This document shows, in pieces, positions 36,414 through 45,783 of a DNA stretch of 64,000 nucleotides. The notes below the pieces were generated by a model that was given only the letters and a program-made list of their open reading frames with translations, was not told the origin of the DNA and ran no database searches. The position numbers and the translations under genes are program-made. The stretch's first letter is position 1. Each line of letters starts with the position of its first letter. Where the stretch lies: NCBI RefSeq assembly GCF_022539405.1, contig NZ_CP054394.1, forward strand, positions 932,501 to 996,500, given 5' to 3'. This stretch comes from Natranaerofaba carboxydovora (GTDB lineage: Bacteria; Bacillota; Natranaerobiia; Natranaerobiales; Natranaerofabaceae).

Positions 36414-37073
36414 ATGTTTGAGCCAGGGCTTAATATTAAAATAAATATAGGACAAGAGACTTTTTCTAGTTATATCGAAGATGTTGAAGAAAAATCTCTT
36501 ATATTAGCAACTCCTATTAAGCAGGGAATGCCAATTATGATCAGGAAGAAAGATGACTTAAGAATCTCAATTTTTAAGGAAGGTGCAGTATATGAATTTA
36601 CAGCTAAGGTAACAAAAGTTATTACTGAACCATTACCTATGATAAAAGTACCAAAACCACAAAAGGTTAAAAAAATACAGCGGAGAAATTTTTTCCGCTT
36701 AGAAAAGACAATTCCTGTAGAATATTATGTTTTAGACGAAAAGGGAGAAAAAGAAATAAGCAGCAAAAAAGAAGCTAACTTTTTGGATATAAGTGGAGGC
36801 GGAGCCAAGCTTTCCACCGAAGAGATAATTCCCCTTGGTGCCCATGTTGAATTTAATATTCATTTGGAAGATGATAATGATAAACCCGTTAATTGTATCG
36901 GAAAAGTGGTGCACTCGAAAAAAGTTGATACAGAAAGAGTTAAAATATATCACTATGGGATTGAGTTTGTTTCTCTGCCTACAGCTGTACAAGATAGAAT
37001 TGTAAGGTATACTTTTGAAGAACAAAGAAAAATGAGACAAAAAGGCAGGTTTTCTAGTAATGATAGAGAATAA
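36414..37073 (+). CDS. PilZ-domain c-di-GMP-binding flagellar brake protein (YcgR/MotI-like)
   Basis: Cyclic-di-GMP effector that slows the motor. The 219-residue protein has an N-terminal YcgR-type domain and a C-terminal PilZ domain with both ligand-binding signatures: the arginine motif QRRNFFRL (about residue 85) and DISGGGAKL (about 125). Size matches Bacillus MotI (DgrA). Its position between flhG and cheB ties second-messenger control to the same transcript. It overlaps cheB by 14 bases. Confidence 0.88.
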   Translation: MFEPGLNIKINIGQETFSSYIEDVEEKSLILATPIKQGMPIMIRKKDDLRISIFKEGAVYEFTAKVTKVITEPLPMIKVPKPQKVKKIQRRNFFRLEKTIPVEYYVLDEKGEKEISSKKEANFLDISGGGAKLSTEEIIPLGAHVEFNIHLEDDNDKPVNCIGKVVHSKKVDTERVKIYHYGIEFVSLPTAVQDRIVRYTFEEQRKMRQKGRFSSNDRE

Positions 37074-38190
37074 AACAATTAATGTCTTAGTTGTGGATGA
37101 TTCTGCTTTTATGCGTAAAGTAGTTTCTGATATAGTGGAAAGTGGTAAAGGGTTAAAAGTTATTTCAACAGCTAGGAATGGAAAACAGGCAATTGAAAAG
37201 ATAAAAGAATTAAATCCAGATGTAGTAACATTAGATATTGAAATGCCGGAGCTAGATGGTCTAGAAACATTAAAAAAGCTTAAATCTTTGGGTATAAAAA
37301 TACCAGTAATAATGCTTAGCTCTTTTACAACAGAAGGTTCTAAGGCCACCCTAAAAGCCCTGGAGCTTGGAGCTGTGGATTTTGTTGCAAAGCCTTCAGG
37401 TCCTATTTCACTAGATATTCATACAGTAAAAACTGAACTTATTGAAAAAATCCAAATAGCAAGTAAGGCGAAAGTACATACAGAAAGAGATGAACAAAAG
37501 GACAAAAAAGATTTTGAGTCTACTACTGAAACTACTGTAAAGCCGGCAAGAAAACCAAAGCCAAAAGTAGAACCTGATTTAAAAGTTGTCAAACAAACAG
37601 GAGAAGAATTTATTATAGCAATTGGTGCATCAACAGGCGGACCAAGGGCATTAAATGAAGTCATACCAAAACTGCCGCAAAACATACCTGCGTGTGTGTT
37701 AATTACTCAGCACATGCCAGCGGGTTTTACAAAACTCATGGGAGAAAGGTTGTCAAGTGTATCCCAATTGAATGTAAAAGAAGCAGAAGACGGAGATAGA
37801 TTGGAGCCAGGAAAAGCGTTTATCGCTCCCGGAGGCTTTCACTTGAAGCTAAAGAAGGATTCTTCAGGTACTAAAGGGCTTAGGTCTTTGAAAATTGTTT
37901 TAGATAAAAGCCCTCCAGTAAAAGGACTTAGGCCATCTGTAGATATAATGTTTGAGTCTATTTCAAATTTGGCTGAAATAAAGAAACTAGCAGTTATACT
38001 TACTGGAATGGGCAGTGATGGAGCTGAGGGCGTTAAGATGATTAAAGACTCTGGAGGACAGGTTATAGTTGAGGATGAGTCAAGCTGTGTGGTCTTTGGA
38101 ATGCCAAGGGCTGCTCAAAAAACAGGGGTTGTTGATAAGACCTTACACCTGTCTTCAATTGCCTCCGAAATTATAAGGAGAATAAAGTAA
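37060..38190 (+). CDS. cheB: Chemotaxis protein-glutamate methylesterase CheB
   Basis: Response regulator that demethylates and deamidates receptors for adaptation. The receiver domain has VDDSAF, phospho-acceptor Asp59 (DVVTLDIEMPELDG) and VAKPSG. A Lys/Pro-rich linker (about residues 140-185) leads to the methylesterase domain with catalytic Ser in GASTGGPRAL, His in TQHMPAGFT and Asp in GMGSDGAEG. Length 376. Start lies inside the PilZ gene. Confidence 0.97.
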   Translation: MIENKTINVLVVDDSAFMRKVVSDIVESGKGLKVISTARNGKQAIEKIKELNPDVVTLDIEMPELDGLETLKKLKSLGIKIPVIMLSSFTTEGSKATLKALELGAVDFVAKPSGPISLDIHTVKTELIEKIQIASKAKVHTERDEQKDKKDFESTTETTVKPARKPKPKVEPDLKVVKQTGEEFIIAIGASTGGPRALNEVIPKLPQNIPACVLITQHMPAGFTKLMGERLSSVSQLNVKEAEDGDRLEPGKAFIAPGGFHLKLKKDSSGTKGLRSLKIVLDKSPPVKGLRPSVDIMFESISNLAEIKKLAVILTGMGSDGAEGVKMIKDSGGQVIVEDESSCVVFGMPRAAQKTGVVDKTLHLSSIASEIIRRIK

Positions 38191-38215
38191 ACGAAAACAG
38201 GAGGTGCCTGTATTT

Positions 38216-40432
38216 ATGGATATGTCGCAATATATGGAGGTATTTGTTGACGAAGGAAGAGAGCATCTGCAGACAATGAATCAAAAACTAATCGAACTTG
38301 AAAAGGATCCAGAAAATCGTTCGATACTTGATTCATTATTCAGGGTAGCTCATACCCTTAAAGGCATGTCTGCAACCATGGGATATCAAGGGGTTTCTGA
38401 ATACACCCATAAAATGGAAAACGTACTTGATGTACTTCGCCAGGGAAAAGCAAAAGCTACTGCTGAAATTATTGATTTGCTTTTGGAAGGAGCAGACGCA
38501 TTAGAAGAATTTATTGAAAGCGTGGCTGAAGGTGAGGAAGTTGACTTAGACTTTGCAAGTTTACAAAAGAAACTAGAATCTACTGCTAAAGGAATAATTG
38601 ATAAAGCAGATGAAAAAGAAAGTGAAACAGGCGATGTATCAGATAAGCAGCAGTCTAAAGAAGAGACTGCTGCAGCGGAAGCAGAAGCAGAAGCAGAAAC
38701 TGAAACTGAAACTGTAGAAAATGGGAGCGAGAGTTCTGGCTCTGGCATAATTGATGAGGGTCAGGAAGAAGTAGATTCATCTATTCTTCAGCTTAATGAA
38801 TACGAAAAAAACATAATTGCAGATGCGAAAGAAAAAGACTTTGGCACTTATTACATTGAAGTTACCTTAGATTCAGAAACACTTCTTAAAGGTGCTAGAG
38901 CTTTTATGGTTTTTCAAAAACTAGAAGAGATTGGAGAAATAATTAAATCGGATCCTGATGTTGAAGCAATTGAAGATGAAGACTTTGAAGATAAATTTAA
39001 TGTTATTATAGTTACTAAGTCTGATGCAGATGTAGTCAAAGAAAAAGTCGAGCTTGTATCCGAAATAGAAAAAGTCATTATAGCATCAGTCAACATATCT
39101 GGAAAATCAGAAACACCAGAGACAAATGAAAAAGAGCCTGCAGGTGTATCACAGGAAACGGCATTAGATAAAAGCTCAAAAGAATCTAGTTCTCAGGCTA
39201 TTACTGAAAAAGGTGAGCCAGGTAAGGATCAATCAGATGAAAAAGAAAAAGATAGCGGACAAAAAATAAAAACAGGTAAAACAGTAAGAGTTGATATAGA
39301 GAGGCTAGATAAGCTGATGAATCTTGTTAGTGAATTAGTTATTAACAAGACTAGACTTGAGCAAATCGCTGTTACAGAAGAGGTGCAGGGTCTACTTAAA
39401 ACCAGTGAACAGTTTAGTCGAATAACAAGCGAAATACAAAACGTTGTCATGCAGGTAAGAATGGTTCCTTTGGAACAAGTATTTAGTAGATTCCCAAGGA
39501 TGGTAAGGGATTTGTCTAGAAGTCTTGATAAAGAGGTGGAGTTTACCATAGAGGGTGAGGAAACAGAACTTGACAGGTCTCTTATTGATGAGATAGGAGA
39601 TCCGTTAATGCATCTAATCAGAAATTCCATAGATCATGGAATTGAAGATAGTGAAACCAGGAAGAAAAATTCAAAACCTGCAAAAGGGAAAGCACACTTA
39701 AAAGCATATCACAATGAAAATAATGTTGTAATAGAAGTTGAAGATGATGGCAAGGGAATGGATGCAAAAATAGTACGGCAAAAAGCCCTTGAAAAAGGTG
39801 TTATAGATACAAATCAGAGTGAAAAGCTATCTGACTCTGAAGTTTTAGATCTCTTATTTGAGCCAGGATTTAGTACTTCTGATAAAGTTTCGGATGTATC
39901 AGGAAGAGGAGTAGGGTTAGATGTTGTTAAAAGTAAGATAGAAGGCTTAGGTGGTAGGGTAGAGATAGATAGTGTAGTAAACCAGGGTAGTAAATTTACT
40001 ATGTATTTACCACTGACACTTGCAATCATTCAGGCACTTATGGTAAAGATAGAAGATGAACAGTATGCTGTACCCCTTGCTGCTATAGAGGAGACCACTC
40101 TTCTAACCTCATCTGACATTGATCAAGTATCTGGCCAGGATGTTTTAAGATTAAGAGATAGGATTGTACCTATTGTTAATATGAAAGATGTGCTAAAGTT
40201 TGAAAATGATCAAAGCCTAGAAGAAGATTTGAATGAAGAAAAATTTGCGATAATTGTAAGTAAAGGTGACAAAAAAGCTGGGTTAATTGTAGATGAATTG
40301 ATCGGACAACAGGAGGTTGTAATAAAATCACTTGGTACCTACCTGGGAGATATTAAAGGATTCACAGGAGCTACTATCTTGGGTGATGGTAGGGTTGCAT
40401 TAATCTTAGATGTTAACTCTCTAATATTTTAA
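38216..40432 (+). CDS. cheA: Chemotaxis sensor histidine kinase CheA
   Basis: Kinase that phosphorylates CheY and CheB under receptor control. The 738-residue protein has a P1 phosphotransfer domain with His46 (FRVAHTLKGMSATMG) and an acidic linker with a (AE)n/(TE)n run. A P2-like domain (about residues 185-300), P3 dimerisation (DIERLDKLMNLVSELVINKTRLEQ read in parts), the P4 ATPase with HLIRNSIDHGIE and the DDGKGMD and GRGVGLDVV boxes, and a P5 CheW-like end follow. ATG 38216 fits AGGAGGTG; GTG 38204 overlaps it. Confidence 0.97.
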   Translation: MDMSQYMEVFVDEGREHLQTMNQKLIELEKDPENRSILDSLFRVAHTLKGMSATMGYQGVSEYTHKMENVLDVLRQGKAKATAEIIDLLLEGADALEEFIESVAEGEEVDLDFASLQKKLESTAKGIIDKADEKESETGDVSDKQQSKEETAAAEAEAEAETETETVENGSESSGSGIIDEGQEEVDSSILQLNEYEKNIIADAKEKDFGTYYIEVTLDSETLLKGARAFMVFQKLEEIGEIIKSDPDVEAIEDEDFEDKFNVIIVTKSDADVVKEKVELVSEIEKVIIASVNISGKSETPETNEKEPAGVSQETALDKSSKESSSQAITEKGEPGKDQSDEKEKDSGQKIKTGKTVRVDIERLDKLMNLVSELVINKTRLEQIAVTEEVQGLLKTSEQFSRITSEIQNVVMQVRMVPLEQVFSRFPRMVRDLSRSLDKEVEFTIEGEETELDRSLIDEIGDPLMHLIRNSIDHGIEDSETRKKNSKPAKGKAHLKAYHNENNVVIEVEDDGKGMDAKIVRQKALEKGVIDTNQSEKLSDSEVLDLLFEPGFSTSDKVSDVSGRGVGLDVVKSKIEGLGGRVEIDSVVNQGSKFTMYLPLTLAIIQALMVKIEDEQYAVPLAAIEETTLLTSSDIDQVSGQDVLRLRDRIVPIVNMKDVLKFENDQSLEEDLNEEKFAIIVSKGDKKAGLIVDELIGQQEVVIKSLGTYLGDIKGFTGATILGDGRVALILDVNSLIF

Positions 40433-40453
40433 TAAAAGGAGGAAACCGGGAGT

Positions 40454-40936
40454 ATGTCTGAAAATAAAGAGGTTCAAGAGCAAGTAAGTCAGGAAAAACA
40501 ATTTATTGTATTTAGACTTGGAGAAGAACAATATGGGGTTGAAATTTTGCAGGTACAGACTATAGAGAGAATGTTACCTATTACCCGTGTACCTCATGCA
40601 CCAGAGTTTGTTGAAGGAGTTTCTAATTTAAGAGGTAGCGTGGTTCCAATTATAGATCTAAGAAGTCGCCTTGGACTTCCATCAAAAGAAGCAACCAATG
40701 AATCAAGGATAATAACTGTTAAGATGGATGATGTGATGGTTGGAATGATCGTTGATGCTGCTTCTGATGTGGTCAAAGTGCCAATAAATGCTATAGAACC
40801 TCCACCGAGTGTTATTGGTGGTGTTGAATCTACTTATTTAGAAGGTGTTGCGAAATTGGAAGATAGACTATTGGTATTATTAAAGCTTTCAGAAGTTTTA
40901 AAGAAAGAAGAAGTTCAGCAGTTAAAAAAGATCTAA
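40454..40936 (+). CDS. cheW: Chemotaxis coupling protein CheW
   Basis: Adaptor linking receptors to CheA. The 160-residue protein has the CheW fold signatures QFIVFRLGEEQYGVEI, ITRVPHAPEFVEGVSNLRG (read in parts), VVPIIDLRSRLGL and the C-terminal VAKLEDRLLVLLKL. AAAAGGAGG lies 11-12 bases before the ATG. Only one cheW is present in the window. Confidence 0.96.
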   Translation: MSENKEVQEQVSQEKQFIVFRLGEEQYGVEILQVQTIERMLPITRVPHAPEFVEGVSNLRGSVVPIIDLRSRLGLPSKEATNESRIITVKMDDVMVGMIVDAASDVVKVPINAIEPPPSVIGGVESTYLEGVAKLEDRLLVLLKLSEVLKKEEVQQLKKI

Positions 40937-40958
40937 ATCGTAAAGAGGTGTAGTGGTT

Positions 40959-41594
40959 ATGACAGAACAGCAGCCATATGAAGAATTTCATTTAGATGCA
41001 TTAAAAGAGATTGGGAATATAGGTGCCGGTAATGCCACTACCGCTCTTTCTAATCTTCTTTCACGTTCTATTGAAATGAGTGTACCCGAGGTCAATATTT
41101 TGCCTTTTGATGAGGTTCCATATGTGGTCGGAGGTCCGGAAGAGCTGGTAGTAGGGATTTATCTACAAGTAGAAGGAGAAGCCCCTGGTTCATTGATGTT
41201 GCTACTAGAAAAAGAGGATGCTATCAAATTAGTAAGTATATTAATGACTGGTGAAATACCTGATGATGTAAGCGATAAGAACATTGAAGATATGGAGCAG
41301 TCTGCTTTAATGGAAACAGGTAATATATTAGCAAGTTCTTATATTTCTGCTTTATCAGACTTTACAAGACTTGGTATGGCCCCCACTGTGCCAGCATTAG
41401 CAATAGATATGGCAGGAGCAATTTTGGAAGTTATATTATTACAAGTAGGCGATGTAAGTGAACATGTCTTAATGATAGGTACCGAGTTTAGTTACGATAA
41501 AAACAAAATAAGAGGCCATTTCTTTTTAATACCTGAAGACAATTCATTTTCAAAAATATTAAAGTCGTTGGGTATAGACGATGGCAGTAATTAA
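40959..41594 (+). CDS. cheC: CheY-P phosphatase CheC
   Basis: Adaptation phosphatase that is activated by CheD. Both ExxN active-site motifs are present (EIGNIGAGNAT near residue 17 and ETGNILASSYI near 115). The 211-residue length is normal. The start is ATG 40959, six bases after a possible GTG, with AGAGGTG upstream. It overlaps cheD by 14 bases, as expected for a pair that acts as a complex. Confidence 0.95.
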   Translation: MTEQQPYEEFHLDALKEIGNIGAGNATTALSNLLSRSIEMSVPEVNILPFDEVPYVVGGPEELVVGIYLQVEGEAPGSLMLLLEKEDAIKLVSILMTGEIPDDVSDKNIEDMEQSALMETGNILASSYISALSDFTRLGMAPTVPALAIDMAGAILEVILLQVGDVSEHVLMIGTEFSYDKNKIRGHFFLIPEDNSFSKILKSLGIDDGSN

Positions 41595-42066
41595 AATAGG
41601 TATAGCAGATCTAAATGTGGCCTCTGGATCTGATGTACTTAGAACAGCCGGTCTTGGATCATGTGTGGGGGTAACACTGTATGACGAGTCTACAAAAATT
41701 GGGGGTATGGTTCATGTAATGCTCCCTGAAAGCCCGAAAAACAAAAGTGGGTACAAAAAAGCAAAATACGCAGATACAGGGATACCAGAACTTATTAGTA
41801 AAATGGAAGAAAAGGGTTGTAATAAAAGTAAGCTAGTTGCTAAGATTGCAGGCGGAGCACAGATGTTCTCGTTTTCTGGAGAGGAAAGTAAGCTTCTTAA
41901 AATTGGTGAAAGAAATGCTAAAGCATGTAGGGATATATTGGGTGCCCATAAAATAAAAATACTGGCAGATGATACTGGGGGGAGTTATGGTAGGACCATA
42001 GAACTATATTGTGAGACCGGGAAACTAATGATTAAGACAGTTAAAGAAGGCGTGCAAGAAGTTTAG
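41581..42066 (+). CDS. cheD: Chemoreceptor glutamine deamidase CheD
   Basis: Deamidates receptor glutamines and stimulates CheC. The 161-residue protein has the catalytic Cys in GLGSCVGV (Cys28) and the His in GGMVHVMLP (His45), with KIAGGAQMF and DTGGSYGRTIELY later in the chain. Translation begins inside cheC. CheC, CheD and FliY together indicate the Bacillus type of adaptation. Confidence 0.96.
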   Translation: MAVIKIGIADLNVASGSDVLRTAGLGSCVGVTLYDESTKIGGMVHVMLPESPKNKSGYKKAKYADTGIPELISKMEEKGCNKSKLVAKIAGGAQMFSFSGEESKLLKIGERNAKACRDILGAHKIKILADDTGGSYGRTIELYCETGKLMIKTVKEGVQEV

Positions 42067-42079
42067 GAGAGTGAGCCCA

Positions 42080-42859
42080 TTGCCCGATTGGAGTTTTTAT
42101 GATTTACTAAAGACATACCAAAAAAATCATGATTCTAAAATATTAGAGGATTTATTGGAAAAAAACATTTCTTTAGTAGAACATCAAGTTAAAAAAATAT
42201 ATAGTAATCATCTAACTACATATTTAAACATTACAAAAGAAGATCTTATTTCATTTGGTTTAATGGGACTATTAGATTCATTTAATAAGTATGATTTTAA
42301 AAAAGAAATTTCATTTGAGAGTTATGCCAGGTTGAGGATTAAAGGTTCTATAATTGATGGTATCAGAAAGTTTGATTTTGCACCAAGATATTTTAGGGAA
42401 AAAGCTATAAATTACAGTGAAGCTAGTTTTAAATTAGAAAAAGATTTTGGCAGGCCTCCCACCGAAAAAGAACTAGCCTCTTATATAGGGATTACAGTTG
42501 GAGAATTACAAAAGTTTTGGCAAAAAGCCTCTTACTTAACTCCTTTGTATTTGGATAAATTGATTTCCTTTGAAGATGAGGATAGTGAGACATTTAAAGA
42601 TAGGCTAGCAGACGACAAACAGCCATCTCCAGAAGAAGCTTTTGAAAAACAAATAGATAGTAAATTATTAAAGGATTTAATAGAAGACTTGCCAGAAAGA
42701 GAACAATTGATTCTTTCCTTATATTATTATGAAGATTTGACAATTAAGGAGATTGCAGAAGTAATGGAGATCTCTGAATCACGGGTGAGCCAGTTACATA
42801 GTAAAGCTATATACAGGCTTAGGGGAAAACTTGCCTGGAGAAAAAATAGATTGAGTTAA
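42080..42859 (+). CDS. sigD: Flagellar RNA polymerase sigma factor SigD (FliA/WhiG type)
   Basis: Sigma-28 family factor for late flagellar genes. Region 2 (DLISFGLMGLLDSFNKYDF, FESYARLRIKGSIIDGIRK read in parts), region 3 (EASFKLEKDFGRPPTEKELASY in parts) and region 4 (DLPEREQLILSLYYYEDLTIKEIAEVMEISESRVSQL in parts) are all recognisable. TTG 42080 is favoured, since GTG 42071 directly abuts AGGAGA. Its late place in the operon suits a timing role, as in Bacillus. Confidence 0.95.
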   Translation: MPDWSFYDLLKTYQKNHDSKILEDLLEKNISLVEHQVKKIYSNHLTTYLNITKEDLISFGLMGLLDSFNKYDFKKEISFESYARLRIKGSIIDGIRKFDFAPRYFREKAINYSEASFKLEKDFGRPPTEKELASYIGITVGELQKFWQKASYLTPLYLDKLISFEDEDSETFKDRLADDKQPSPEEAFEKQIDSKLLKDLIEDLPEREQLILSLYYYEDLTIKEIAEVMEISESRVSQLHSKAIYRLRGKLAWRKNRLS

Positions 42860-42897
42860 GAATTTTAGCACCACTGCTGGTAGGAGGAGGAAATATT

Positions 42898-44790
42898 ATG
42901 ACTACCAAAAGTCTACCCAGGAAATATCAAGGAAAAACCGTTAAAGAGGCTTTAGAAAATGCAAAGAAGAATTTAGGAATAGATAATATTGAGGATCTTG
43001 AATACAAAGTGTTAGACAAAGGTGGAAAATCCGGAGGGTTAATAATAAAGAAAAAAAAGCCTGCCGTAGTGGAAGTGATATCAATAAAAAACTCAGAAAC
43101 AGCAGAACAGGAAAAAGAAGAGAGCTCCTCAGATTCACAAGAAGCTAGTCTGGATAATCTTTCAGAGCAAGAAGTAAAAGCATTAGACAAAGGTATTGAT
43201 GGATACTTTAATATTGAAGAAACTCAAGATGACAAGGTTTTTCTTACTGTTCATCCACCTGAAAACGAAGGCAAAAAAGTAAAATGGATGGATGTAAAAA
43301 AATATCTTGAAAATTATGGTTATGAAATCAAACAAGAAGAACCCTTAGTTGAGACTGTAAGAAAATCTAATGGTGAGAAAATTAACATAACAGATTTTGT
43401 GGAAGAAATCAGAATAGATGGAAGCTTTGAAGTAAGAGTGGAAGAAAAAAACATGAAAGCCATATTGAGAGTTGAATTACCTCAAGGTAAAGGTAAAAAA
43501 GTTACTTTTCAGGAGTTAACTGATTACCTTAAAGAACGGGGTATTATACACGGAATAAATAATGAAGCAATAAAGGAAGCTATAGATAAAGGGACTAAAG
43601 GAGATTATATAGTAATTGCCGAAGGAACAGAGCCAGAAAAAGGAAAAGACGCAGAAATAAATGTTCATTTTGAAAAAAAAGAAGCAAAACCCGTATTAAA
43701 AGAAGATGGAACTGTTGACTACTATAATGTGGAAAATGTAACAAACGTCAGTGAAGGCGATCTTTTAGCAACTAGAATACCGCCAGAGGAAGGAGTTCCG
43801 GGAACTGATGTTTATGGGGAAGAAGTACCTCCTCAACCACCTAAAGACAAACTTTTGAAAAAAGGAAAAAATACAATTCTTGATGAAGAAAATGATGTTT
43901 TAAAGGCTGAAATAGACGGCCAGGTGGTTTTAAATAATGATGGTACAATCCATGTATTTCCGGTATATGAAGTAAGTGGTGATCTTGACCTTTCAGTAGG
44001 AAATATAGATTTCGTTGGAAATGTAGTAGTAAAAGGAGCTGTAAAAAGTAACTTAAGTATCAAAGCTGAAGGAGATGTGGAGATAGGAAAGAGTGCGGAT
44101 AATTGTTTTATTGAAGCGAAAGGAAACATTTATGTAAGAGGCGGAATCCAGGGTAAAAGTAAAGGAGTAATAAAAAGTAAAGGTCAAATAGTATGTAAGT
44201 TTATTGAAAATGCTAATGTTATAGCTGATGGCGACGTAACTGTATCAGAGGCTATTATGCATAGTAATGTTAAAGGTAAAAATGTTTATGTAACTCAAGG
44301 GAAAAGAGGTCTTTTGGTAGGTGGAAGAATTGTAGCCAGTGAAGAGGTCCATGCTAAAATCGTAGGTTCAAATCTTGCTACAGCTACAACGATTGAAGTG
44401 GGTTTAAACCCTGATCTCAGGGAAAAGATAGATTACTTGAGGGATGAATACAGTAAAGCAAATGAAAATCTAGATAAGACTAAAAAAGCTGTAAACATAT
44501 TAGAAAAACTTGAACAAACTCAAGGAAAACTTCCGCCTGATAAGGAAAGTATGCTATTGAGATTACAAAGAACAGAGAAGCATTTAACAGAAAAAATTGA
44601 AGAGATAGAGAATGAAAAAGAAGAACTAGAAAGGGAATTGGAAGAAAATACTGATGGTAAAGTAAAAGTTCAAGATACTGCATATCCTGGTGTTAAAATA
44701 GTGATCAGTAATGTGGTTAGAAATAATGATGACACAAGAAAAAAAGTTACTTTTTATCTAAATGATGAGGGGGAAATAAGGGCAGAGTAG
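42898..44790 (+). CDS. FapA family protein (DUF342) with Jag_N-like N-terminus
   Basis: The 630-residue protein has an N-terminal Jag_N-like unit (GKTVKEALENAKKNLG), then two related acidic segments with DKGIDGYFNIEETQDD and VEEIRIDGSFEVRV, a FapA beta-solenoid (about residues 290-520: VSGDLDLSVGNIDFVGNV, KAEGDVEIG, KGKNVYVTQGKRGLLVGGRIVASE in parts) and a C-terminal coiled coil. Function in Firmicutes is unknown; a beta-helix scaffold at the cell envelope or on a protein partner is a guess. It lies after sigD in the fla/che operon and is likely co-transcribed. Confidence 0.82.
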   Translation: MTTKSLPRKYQGKTVKEALENAKKNLGIDNIEDLEYKVLDKGGKSGGLIIKKKKPAVVEVISIKNSETAEQEKEESSSDSQEASLDNLSEQEVKALDKGIDGYFNIEETQDDKVFLTVHPPENEGKKVKWMDVKKYLENYGYEIKQEEPLVETVRKSNGEKINITDFVEEIRIDGSFEVRVEEKNMKAILRVELPQGKGKKVTFQELTDYLKERGIIHGINNEAIKEAIDKGTKGDYIVIAEGTEPEKGKDAEINVHFEKKEAKPVLKEDGTVDYYNVENVTNVSEGDLLATRIPPEEGVPGTDVYGEEVPPQPPKDKLLKKGKNTILDEENDVLKAEIDGQVVLNNDGTIHVFPVYEVSGDLDLSVGNIDFVGNVVVKGAVKSNLSIKAEGDVEIGKSADNCFIEAKGNIYVRGGIQGKSKGVIKSKGQIVCKFIENANVIADGDVTVSEAIMHSNVKGKNVYVTQGKRGLLVGGRIVASEEVHAKIVGSNLATATTIEVGLNPDLREKIDYLRDEYSKANENLDKTKKAVNILEKLEQTQGKLPPDKESMLLRLQRTEKHLTEKIEEIENEKEELERELEENTDGKVKVQDTAYPGVKIVISNVVRNNDDTRKKVTFYLNDEGEIRAE

Positions 44791-44816
44791 TTCATTAACT
44801 TTTGGGAGTTGGTTTT

Positions 44817-45107
44817 ATGACACTTAATCCCATTGAGCTCCAGATGTTATATAATCAATCCACCGAAATATCAAGGGTAGCCTCCTATGAACAGATGCAC
44901 CCATCGCTGCAGATGCAGATGCACCAAGAATTTTTGAGAAGGTTGACTGAAGAAAAACAAAAAACGGTAAATAATACACCTTCATCCTCTGAAGATTCGG
45001 TCAAAACTGATGATAAAGATGAAGAAATAGCTGAAAAGAAAAATGAAAATAGAGCACAAAAAAACAGCAAAGATGGCAAAGGTAGATACTTAGACCTACA
45101 ATTATAA
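44817..45107 (+). CDS. Small hypothetical protein in the fla/che operon
   Basis: A 96-residue product starting MTLNPIELQMLYNQSTEISRV, then a Met/Gln/His-rich helix (YEQMHPSLQMQMHQEF) and a highly charged Lys/Glu/Asp tail. I do not recognise a family. ATG 44817 is preferred because GGGAG lies about 10 bases upstream; TTG 44802 has no site. It sits between the FapA-like gene and the SwrB-like gene, on the same strand, so it is probably part of the operon. The N-terminal half resembles hypothetical proteins often seen next to late flagellar genes, but this is recall only. Confidence 0.7.
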   Translation: MTLNPIELQMLYNQSTEISRVASYEQMHPSLQMQMHQEFLRRLTEEKQKTVNNTPSSSEDSVKTDDKDEEIAEKKNENRAQKNSKDGKGRYLDLQL

Positions 45108-45150
45108 TTTGATCAATTATACAATAAAAATTTGAAATGGGGGCTGAAGT

Positions 45151-45783
45151 ATGTTTTTATATTGGACAACACTTGTTATAGGTATTTTACTTATAATATA
45201 TGCTTTGATAAAAGTGGGAAAAGAAAAAAAACAATCAAATTCAGAAGAAGATACCAATAAGAAAAACAAACTGTTAGTTTCAGAAGTTATCGAAGAACTA
45301 CATGAAAATACAGAAAATATCATGGAAAAATTCAGCGAAAGAGAAGAAAAATTAGAAACTTTGTTAGAACAAGCTGATAGAAAAATAGAAGAGTTAAATT
45401 ATGAGTTAGAAAAAAAGCCTATAATTTATACGAAAACCGATGTTTTTGATGCTACTTTAAACAATAAAAGTAAAGCTAATAAAGCCTATAATAATAATAA
45501 TACGGATAAGTCTATTGAAGTTGACGGTAAAACTATTAATGAAGGTGATGAAACAGTTAACCAAGATGAAGCCAAAGTTTCTAATGATTATAGTAATGAA
45601 GACAATGTTCTTCCGTTTCCTTCTTATCAAAGAAAATATCCTGAGATTAAAGAACTTTATAAAAAAGGGTTTAGTATTACTGAAATTGCCAAACAAACTG
45701 GTAAAGATAAGGGAGAAGTACAGTTAATATTGAACTTAATTAACAAAGATGAGGAGTCTAATAACAATGAAATGGGATGCTAA
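45151..45783 (+). CDS. SwrB/YlxL-like membrane protein with C-terminal helix-turn-helix
   Basis: The 210-residue protein has one N-terminal membrane segment (WTTLVIGILLIIYALI), a charged coiled coil (about residues 30-85), an Asn/Asp-rich linker and a C-terminal HTH-like unit (IKELYKKGFSITEIAKQTGKDKGEVQLIL in parts). This matches the plan of the DUF6115/SwrB group, and swrB follows sigD in Bacillus, where it promotes flagellar type III export activation. The assignment rests on architecture and position rather than strong sequence identity. It overlaps the next gene by 17 bases. Confidence 0.65.
   Translation: MFLYWTTLVIGILLIIYALIKVGKEKKQSNSEEDTNKKNKLLVSEVIEELHENTENIMEKFSEREEKLETLLEQADRKIEELNYELEKKPIIYTKTDVFDATLNNKSKANKAYNNNNTDKSIEVDGKTINEGDETVNQDEAKVSNDYSNEDNVLPFPSYQRKYPEIKELYKKGFSITEIAKQTGKDKGEVQLILNLINKDEESNNNEMGC

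Noticed and set aside
36732-37349. Antisense open frame of 205 codons
   Set aside because: It lies opposite the PilZ gene and cheB, has no ribosome site, and its translation is low-complexity, rich in Phe and Ser; a shadow of the real genes.
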